NCBI GenBank assembly: GCA_944329445.1
Contig: CALVIH010000005.1
Location: forward strand, 1-46,807
DNA from: an uncultured Bacilli bacterium
GTDB lineage: Bacteria > Bacillota_I > Bacilli_A > RF39 > UBA660
Direction of reading: 5' to 3'
Length of the DNA: 46,807 nucleotides
Position numbers and translations under genes: made by a program. The notes beneath the pieces were generated by a model. It did no database searches, was not told the origin of the DNA, and saw only the letters and a list, made by a program, of their open reading frames with translations. This document shows positions 41,871 through 46,807 of this stretch, in pieces; the stretch's first letter is position 1; each line of letters opens with the position of its first letter.

Positions 41871-42422
41871 ATGTATACCATAAAAGAAAACGTAAAAAAC
41901 GAAATAATAATTAATAAATCAAGATTCATCACTCACCTATTTAAAATAGAAAAAGAAAAAGACGTAGAACTAATTTTAGAAAAACTAAAAAAAGAATATA
42001 AAGACGCAACACATTATTGTTACGCTTACATAGTTGGTAACACAAAGAGGTTTAACGATGACGGTGAACCAAGTCATACCGCTGGAATGCCAATTTTAAA
42101 CGTGTTAGAAAATAAAGAACTAAATAACGTACTAGCAGTCGTTATTAGATACTTTGGAGGTATAAAACTAGGTGCCGGAGGATTAGTTAGAGCATATACT
42201 AACTCGGTAGCTAAAAGCATCTTAGATGATAACGTAACCCCAATAACAAGAAAACATAAAATTAAAATAGAATTTGATTATAAAGATATTAATAACGTTA
42301 ATTATATTTTAAAAGATTATAAAATCACCTATAAAGAATTTGATGAAAACGTTATATATGAATTTATTTATGAAGAAGGTAAATACCCAGAAGAACTTGA
42401 TAAATACATAATAAAAACCTAA
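41871..42422 (+). CDS. YigZ/IMPACT-family protein
   Basis: This cytosolic protein of the YigZ/UPF0029 family is linked to ribosome-associated stress in eukaryotic IMPACT; the bacterial role is unclear. The family core is evident: KSRFITHLFKIEKE, DATHYCYAYIVGN, FNDDGEPSHTAGMPIL, and VVIRYFGGIKLGAGGLVRAY. The C-terminal EF-G domain IV-like part is short, so the protein has 183 residues against about 200-215 usual. ATG is preceded by GGTGATTTAAC. It is divergent from murE and convergent with the prepilin gene, whose stop it overlaps. Confidence 0.93.
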   Translation: MYTIKENVKNEIIINKSRFITHLFKIEKEKDVELILEKLKKEYKDATHYCYAYIVGNTKRFNDDGEPSHTAGMPILNVLENKELNNVLAVVIRYFGGIKLGAGGLVRAYTNSVAKSILDDNVTPITRKHKIKIEFDYKDINNVNYILKDYKITYKEFDENVIYEFIYEEGKYPEELDKYIIKT

Positions 42423-42440
42423 TCTATTGAGATTAGGTTT
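42415..42440 (-). terminator. Terminator shared by the ends of yigZ and the prepilin gene
   Basis: An 11-bp perfect stem (AAACCTAATCT / AGATTAGGTTT, ATTG loop) contains the overlapping stop codons of the two convergent genes. On the minus strand TTTTT follows, so it terminates the prepilin transcript. On the plus strand the T run is poor. Confidence 0.85.
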
Positions 42441-43003
42441 CCTTCTTCATCATACTCCTCTTCACATAATTCGTTTGAGGCTCCTTGAGATTGAGCACTA
42501 CACCCACAATCAGTATACTTTATAGCTTTATCAGGATCAGCTTCTTCTCCACTATTTGGATTTTCTTCATAATACCAATAAATATATACTAACTTGTTTT
42601 GATTATCCTCCCATCTTCCAGTAGATGAGCAAGATCTTATGGCAATGGTTCTATTGTCTCCACCACCATAGTATATTAAATCTTTATATTTATTTTGGTC
42701 AAAATCAACGTAATTCCCATCTAATAATTCCTCTATAGATACATAAACAACATTATAGCCGTTCTCATTATTGGGATCACTCTTCTCATCGTAAACAACA
42801 CTTAAATTAGAAATAGCTTCCGGATGCTCTGATACGTATTTTTTCGCACCAGTTAGTATGCTACTTATTATATTTTGAACGTTTTCTTTTTCTTGTTTCT
42901 TTCTTATGTTATTAACCGCAACAACACTAATTGCCAAAAGAATTCCAAGTATTACGATTACCGCTAGTAATTCTATTAAAGTAAAACCTTTGTTTTTTTT
43001 CAT
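42419..43003 (-). CDS. Type IV / competence-type prepilin (class III signal)
   Basis: A pseudopilin whose leader is cut by a PilD/ComC-type peptidase. The motif KKNKGFTLIELLAVIVILGIL has the Gly-Phe cleavage site, the Glu at +5 and a following hydrophobic helix. The 130-residue C-terminal domain is acidic with six or so Cys (RSCSSTG, TDCGCSAQ, LCEEEYDEE). No ComG ATPase or other pilin genes are in the window. ATG 43003 is chosen because it overlaps the thioredoxin stop (TAATG) and has GGTGA 7 bases upstream, giving translational coupling; a GTG at 43018 is the alternative. Confidence 0.87.
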   Translation of the reverse strand: MKKNKGFTLIELLAVIVILGILLAISVVAVNNIRKKQEKENVQNIISSILTGAKKYVSEHPEAISNLSVVYDEKSDPNNENGYNVVYVSIEELLDGNYVDFDQNKYKDLIYYGGGDNRTIAIRSCSSTGRWEDNQNKLVYIYWYYEENPNSGEEADPDKAIKYTDCGCSAQSQGASNELCEEEYDEEGNLISID

Positions 43004-43302
43004 TACTCGTTCACCCACTTTTCGAGTTCATCTTCACTCATGAAACCAGATATTCTTTTTATCTCTTTTCCGTTTTCGAAAATTATTAAAGTAGGTACGG
43101 AAAAGATTTTATATTCTTCTGCTAAATTATTTTCCTCATCAATATCAACCTTAATGATTGGGATAGCACCCTTTTTATCAAATTTTTCCATTACTAAAGA
43201 AAGCATCTTACATGGTCCGCACCAAGTTGCAAAAAAGTCAACCAATACTCTCTTACCATTAATCGTTTCATTAAATTCCTTTTCGTTTACATGTTTTATC
43301 AT
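43003..43302 (-). CDS. trxA: Thioredoxin
   Basis: This 99-residue cytosolic thioredoxin has the active site ATWCGPCKML and the cis-Pro segment SVPTLIIFENG. Without signal or membrane segment, it reduces cytoplasmic disulfides. Its TAA stop overlaps the ATG of the prepilin gene. It lies just after cvpA with a 17-base gap, so cvpA-trxA-prepilin form an operon. In Bacillus cvpA (yshB), rnhC and trxA are also near one another. Confidence 0.92.
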   Translation of the reverse strand: MIKHVNEKEFNETINGKRVLVDFFATWCGPCKMLSLVMEKFDKKGAIPIIKVDIDEENNLAEEYKIFSVPTLIIFENGKEIKRISGFMSEDELEKWVNE

Positions 43303-43319
43303 ATTATCAATTCCTTTCC

Positions 43320-44069
43320 TTAATTTTTATCATTAGTTGGTTTAGTTAAATCAGTTTCTTCAATTATTTCATCCGCGACTGTTTTTCTTTTTCCAACTAA
43401 TTTATCTTTTTTATTTAATACTTCAACCTTATTATTTGAAATCAAATCAGCTTTTACCATGTATTTTACAATATCATTATTAACGTTTTTAAATTTAGCA
43501 TCGGTGTTATCTTTTTTGTTAATGCGCTCAATCGTATAGGTTTCACTTTTATAAAGAGCATTATTCTGACTTGATAAGATAGGCATTTTTTCCATTATAA
43601 TGGTTGCAAACCTTGAATCCATTATACCAGTTAAATTAAAGCACGGAATCAAAAGTAGCAATAAACCGTTAAACGTTATAACAAACGAAAGCAGAATTGA
43701 TACTACTACACCTAAAATTTTTGATATCAAATTAGCTTCAACCATACTATCACTAATTTTCTGCTTTAACTTAGTTTTCTTAAGTATCTTATTAATAATC
43801 ATTATTATAATCAAAAGAATGATAACGTATATAATTAATTGCCATACGATTATGTTAATTGATTTTAATCCCTTTGTCTTTCCAAAAAAGTTAAAAAATG
43901 GTAAGTATTGGTATAATAAATTAAATAAAACATTACTAATTAGTTTTGATAAGATGGAACTTATAAATAAAGTTATAACGTCACTAATCATCTTAAATAC
44001 CCCGTATCTGTATCCAAAAACAGCCACAATAACAAACACTAGTATAATTATAATATCAAAAATCGCCAT
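43320..44069 (-). CDS. CvpA-family membrane protein
   Basis: CvpA-type proteins are inner-membrane proteins with about four membrane helices, linked to colicin V production in E. coli and to envelope functions. Here hydrophobic segments span about residues 4-22, 28-50, 75-95 and 115-140 (AIFDIIIILVFVIVAVFGYRYG at the start, GVVVSILLSFVITFNGLLLLL later). The last 90 residues are hydrophilic and Lys/Asn-rich. The family call rests on the first 150 residues and on its position divergent from rnhC. ATG has AGGAGG upstream, and the thioredoxin gene follows after 17 bases. Confidence 0.8.
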   Translation of the reverse strand: MAIFDIIIILVFVIVAVFGYRYGVFKMISDVITLFISSILSKLISNVLFNLLYQYLPFFNFFGKTKGLKSINIIVWQLIIYVIILLIIIMIINKILKKTKLKQKISDSMVEANLISKILGVVVSILLSFVITFNGLLLLLIPCFNLTGIMDSRFATIIMEKMPILSSQNNALYKSETYTIERINKKDNTDAKFKNVNNDIVKYMVKADLISNNKVEVLNKKDKLVGKRKTVADEIIEETDLTKPTNDKN

Positions 44070-44213
44070 ACTAACCTCCTACCATTACTATACAAACATA
44101 TTATATAATATTTTTCAACAAAAATACATCTTCAATAACATAAATTTACATTAAAATGTATACTTTGTTTAAAGTGTTTTTTATGATAGAATATTTATAA
44201 GGAAGTGGTTTAA

Positions 44214-45161
44214 ATGGTAATAGTATTTAAAATAAGTGATAATACCAAGAAAAAAATGATTGATTATTACGCTGATAAATTAAGGGATAAAACACCACCA
44301 TACGCTGTTTTTCAAGCAGAAGAAGGAGGAACCATCATTACCCTTTATGAATCTGGAAAAGCAATGTTTCAAGGGATTAGTGCCGACGTTGACGCTAACA
44401 TGTGGCGTGATATGGAAGCACATTTAAATAACGGAAAAGCACCCGTTGAAAACAAAAAGAAAGAAAAAGAAAAGAAAAGTCAAGAAGAATTATACGAAGA
44501 AAGAAAAAAATACTATTACATTAACTCGGTGGGTTCTGATGAAGTTGGAACTGGTGATTACTTTGGTCCAATTGTCGTTACGGCAAGTTTCGTATCAAAA
44601 GATAACATACCATTTCTTGAGGAACTAGGTGTAAAAGACTCGAAGAAACTAACCGACGCAAAGATTCTTGACGTTGTTCCAAAAATAATTAAAAAAGTTC
44701 CTTACGAAACTCTTATTTATACAAATGAAGAATATAATAATCATCCAGAATACAACATGAATAAAGTAAAAGCAATTTTACATAATAAAGCATTACTTAT
44801 CCTAATGAAAAAAGATAACTATAACTATGATAAGGTTGTTGTAGACCAATTCTGTTATCCTAAAAACTATTTTGGTTATCTTAATGAGTCAGAAAACGTG
44901 TTTAGAAAAATTGATTTTACTACTAAAGCAGAAGACAAATGTTTATCAGTTGCATGTTCATCACTAATAAGTAGGTATGTATTTATAAAAGAGATGGACA
45001 AGATTTCTAAAACTTTAGGTAAAACAGTTCCAAAAGGAGCTGGAGAAGAAGTTGATAAGTTTGGTAAGGAAATGATTAAAAAACATGGCGAAGATGTATT
45101 AAGAAGATTTGCTAAGTTAAATTTTAAGAATACAGATAAAATACTAAAGGAGGAAAAATAA
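44214..45161 (+). CDS. rnhC: Ribonuclease HIII
   Basis: RNase HIII removes RNA from RNA-DNA hybrids. The N-terminal TBP-like domain (FKISDNTKKKMIDYY…PPYAVFQAEEGGTIITLYESGK) is specific for HIII. After a Lys/Glu linker comes the catalytic domain: NSVGSDEVGTGDYFGPIVV (first Asp and Glu), VDQF (third acidic residue) and KAEDKCLSVACSSLISRY. The length of 315 residues is typical. GGAAGTGG precedes ATG. It is divergent from the cvpA gene and convergent with the surface-protein gene. Confidence 0.95.
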   Translation: MVIVFKISDNTKKKMIDYYADKLRDKTPPYAVFQAEEGGTIITLYESGKAMFQGISADVDANMWRDMEAHLNNGKAPVENKKKEKEKKSQEELYEERKKYYYINSVGSDEVGTGDYFGPIVVTASFVSKDNIPFLEELGVKDSKKLTDAKILDVVPKIIKKVPYETLIYTNEEYNNHPEYNMNKVKAILHNKALLILMKKDNYNYDKVVVDQFCYPKNYFGYLNESENVFRKIDFTTKAEDKCLSVACSSLISRYVFIKEMDKISKTLGKTVPKGAGEEVDKFGKEMIKKHGEDVLRRFAKLNFKNTDKILKEEK

Positions 45162-45174
45162 TTTTTCCTCCTTT
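45146..45174. terminator. Near-palindromic terminator at the end of rnhC
   Basis: A long stem (AAAGGAGGAAAA / TTTTCCTCCTTT) separated by only a few bases, with the rnhC TAA stop at its centre. It may also serve the convergent surface-protein gene. The stem includes AGGAGG, but no start codon follows. Confidence 0.75.
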
Positions 45175-45178
45175 TAAA

Positions 45179-46807
45179 TTATATACTTTCTGGAATAATA
45201 ACGTTAGCATCAGATTTACTATTTAATATTACTTCTTTTGCTGCCCCATCTTTTACATAAATTGTAATATTACTAGGAGTTCCATCCAAACCTATTGAAT
45301 TGACGTTTGTAAAATCAAAATTTCTTATATCTAGGTTTAATAAACTACTGCAACCGTAAAACATACGATTCATATCCGTGGCGCTATTTGTACTCCAACC
45401 ACTTAGATTTAATGTTATTAAACTTGTACATCCACTAAACATATTAGAAAATGATTTAACATTTGACACATCCCAGTTACTTAAATCTAATGATATTAAT
45501 GATGAACAATTAGTAAACAAACCATCCCAATCAGTATTATCACCAACAAAAGTTGTTATTTTTGATGTATTAAAATTAGATACATCAAGTTCTACCAATG
45601 ATGAACAATTTCTAAACATATCTTTAATATTTGTTAAATTAGGAGTTGAAAAATTACTTAAATCTAATGTTTTTAATGACACACAATTATAAAACATATG
45701 ATTCATGCTAGTCACTTTTTGAGTGTTAAAAGTACTTATATTCAGTCTTTTTAATTTTGAACAATTATTAAACATATTTGCCATATTTGTTACATACGGG
45801 GTATTAAAAGTTGATAAATCTAATTCAATTAAATTTTCACAACCATAAAACATACGATTCATATTCGTGGCACTATTTGTACTCCAACCACTTAGATTTA
45901 ATGTTATTAAACTTGTACATCCACTAAACATATTAGAAAATGATTTAATATTTGACACATCCCAATTACTTAAATCCAATGATATTAATGATGAACAATT
46001 AGTAAACAAACCATCCCAATCTGCACTATTACCAGCAAAAGTTGTTATTTTTGATGTATTAAAATTAGATACATCAAGTTCTACCAATGATGAACAATTT
46101 CTAAACATATTACTCATTGACTTTAAATTATCTGTGTTAAAATATGATAAATCTAGAGATATTAATGAAGAACATCCATTAAACATACCACCGCTATTTT
46201 CATATGAAGGTGACCCATAACCATATCCCATAGTTTCAACGTTTTCTGTATTAAAATCAGATAAATCAATACTTGTTAAACTTGAGCAATAATAAAACAT
46301 CGCAGACATATTAGTTACGTTTTGAGTATTAAAATAATCATTAAAAGTAATAGAAGTTACATTACTAAAATTTCTAAATAAACTACTAGAATCAATTGGA
46401 GCCTCAACTTCTCCAATACCTCCTATATAAAGTTCATATAAATCATTATTATCACTATCTGTATACCATGCTATTACCGTTCCATCTTTATTATATGATG
46501 CATCCCATGAACCTATCGTTTCTTCTCCTACTTCTAACGTTGGTAAAAACTCTATACTCTCTACACTCTCTTTTGTTATTAGCCCGTTATAAAAAGTTGT
46601 TGTTGCATCACCATTACTTCCTTGTGCTAATATTGATACCGGTTTTACGAAATCAAATCTTAACATGGTATCTAGATTTATGTCTTCTGGTAATGTTATT
46701 CCTTCTTTATATTTTATCGTTAATTTAAAGTCTTTTGTTTCTCCTGGATTTATTAACTCTTTTATTCCTATTCCTTCTAATACGTATTCCATGTTTGTAT
46801 TATTATT
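45179..46807 (-). CDS. BspA-like leucine-rich surface protein (5' end outside the window)
   Basis: The frame is open to the window edge, and the Met at 46792 has no ribosome site, so the gene continues beyond. What is visible starts with a beta-sandwich-like part (INPGETKDFKLTIKYKEG) like the exported TasA-like protein earlier. About 15 LRRs of the BspA/DUF285 type follow, with units such as MFYGCSSLTSIDLSDFNTENV. The last residues are IYVKDGAAKEVILN…. No LPxTG or membrane anchor is seen at the C-terminus. Such proteins are surface-exposed, often in host-associated bacteria. Adhesion is family inference. Confidence 0.85.
   Translation of the reverse strand, partial: NNNTNMEYVLEGIGIKELINPGETKDFKLTIKYKEGITLPEDINLDTMLRFDFVKPVSILAQGSNGDATTTFYNGLITKESVESIEFLPTLEVGEETIGSWDASYNKDGTVIAWYTDSDNNDLYELYIGGIGEVEAPIDSSSLFRNFSNVTSITFNDYFNTQNVTNMSAMFYYCSSLTSIDLSDFNTENVETMGYGYGSPSYENSGGMFNGCSSLISLDLSYFNTDNLKSMSNMFRNCSSLVELDVSNFNTSKITTFAGNSADWDGLFTNCSSLISLDLSNWDVSNIKSFSNMFSGCTSLITLNLSGWSTNSATNMNRMFYGCENLIELDLSTFNTPYVTNMANMFNNCSKLKRLNISTFNTQKVTSMNHMFYNCVSLKTLDLSNFSTPNLTNIKDMFRNCSSLVELDVSNFNTSKITTFVGDNTDWDGLFTNCSSLISLDLSNWDVSNVKSFSNMFSGCTSLITLNLSGWSTNSATDMNRMFYGCSSLLNLDIRNFDFTNVNSIGLDGTPSNITIYVKDGAAKEVILNSKSDANVIIPESI
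45351..45621 (-). repeat. 271-bp in-frame direct repeat, copy 1
   Basis: Almost identical to 45840-46110, 489 bases apart (163 codons), within the leucine-rich gene. Differences are scattered point changes, so the duplication is recent. Confidence 0.9.
45840..46110 (-). repeat. 271-bp in-frame direct repeat, copy 2
   Basis: Second copy of the repeat at 45351-45621. Recombination between the two would remove or add 163 codons of leucine-rich repeats without breaking the frame. Confidence 0.9.

Noticed and set aside
45351-46110. Direct repeats as a possible mobile element or array
   Set aside because: They are in-frame leucine-rich repeat duplications with no transposase or terminal inverted repeats.

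Overview
The window is strongly A+T-rich, uses the standard bacterial code, and carries the gene set of a Gram-positive, low-GC Firmicutes-type organism: HrcA/CIRCE control of the heat-shock operon, a tRNA-Trp T-box riboswitch, RNase HIII, a PepF-type peptidase, MurE, a GFTLIELLAVI-type prepilin and several sporulation proteins (GPR, SpoIIP, YqxA-like, SpoIIID-like). Large BspA-like leucine-rich and TasA-like surface proteins, two unusual sigma-70 proteins and a compact layout suggest an uncultured gut Bacilli/Mollicutes-related lineage. That placement is inference; no rRNA is present to test it. Almost all genes lie on the minus strand; rpsT, a transglutaminase-like gene, a small Pro/Tyr-rich gene, yigZ and rnhC are on the plus strand.

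Left part (1-7.1 kb): a HAD phosphatase and a P-type cation ATPase share a transcript. Next come the principal sigma factor, with about 350 extra C-terminal residues, and an unusual fusion of a (p)ppGpp-hydrolase-like HD domain to a P-loop nucleotide kinase.

Block 7.1-24.1 kb keeps the Bacillus subtilis order dnaJ-dnaK-grpE-hrcA-hemW-lepA-yqxA-spoIIP-gpr-(rpsT). Inserted into it are pepF, a 31-residue-repeat protein, an acidic tail-anchored protein with a structured leader RNA, a SpoIIID-like regulator, trpS with its Trp T-box, a nucleoside deoxyribosyltransferase and an unknown 217-residue protein. The heat-shock operon starts at a consensus promoter overlapped by CIRCE.

Middle (24.1-36.9 kb): a membrane-anchored transglutaminase-like protein, an exported TasA-like surface protein, miaA, a protein-kinase-like gene and mutL. 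These are followed by a 992-residue protein of unknown function, an SGNH hydrolase gene split by a homopolymer frameshift, a small coat-like protein, and a GH25 muramidase next to a candidate small RNA and a 29-residue membrane peptide.

Right part (36.9-46.8 kb): uvrC, a divergent sigma factor, pyrH, murE, yigZ, a prepilin translationally coupled to thioredoxin, cvpA, rnhC and the 3' part of a BspA-like surface protein that runs off the window.

Many intrinsic terminators contain the stop codon of the gene they end. Of the genes annotated with confidence, only spoIIP ends in TGA.
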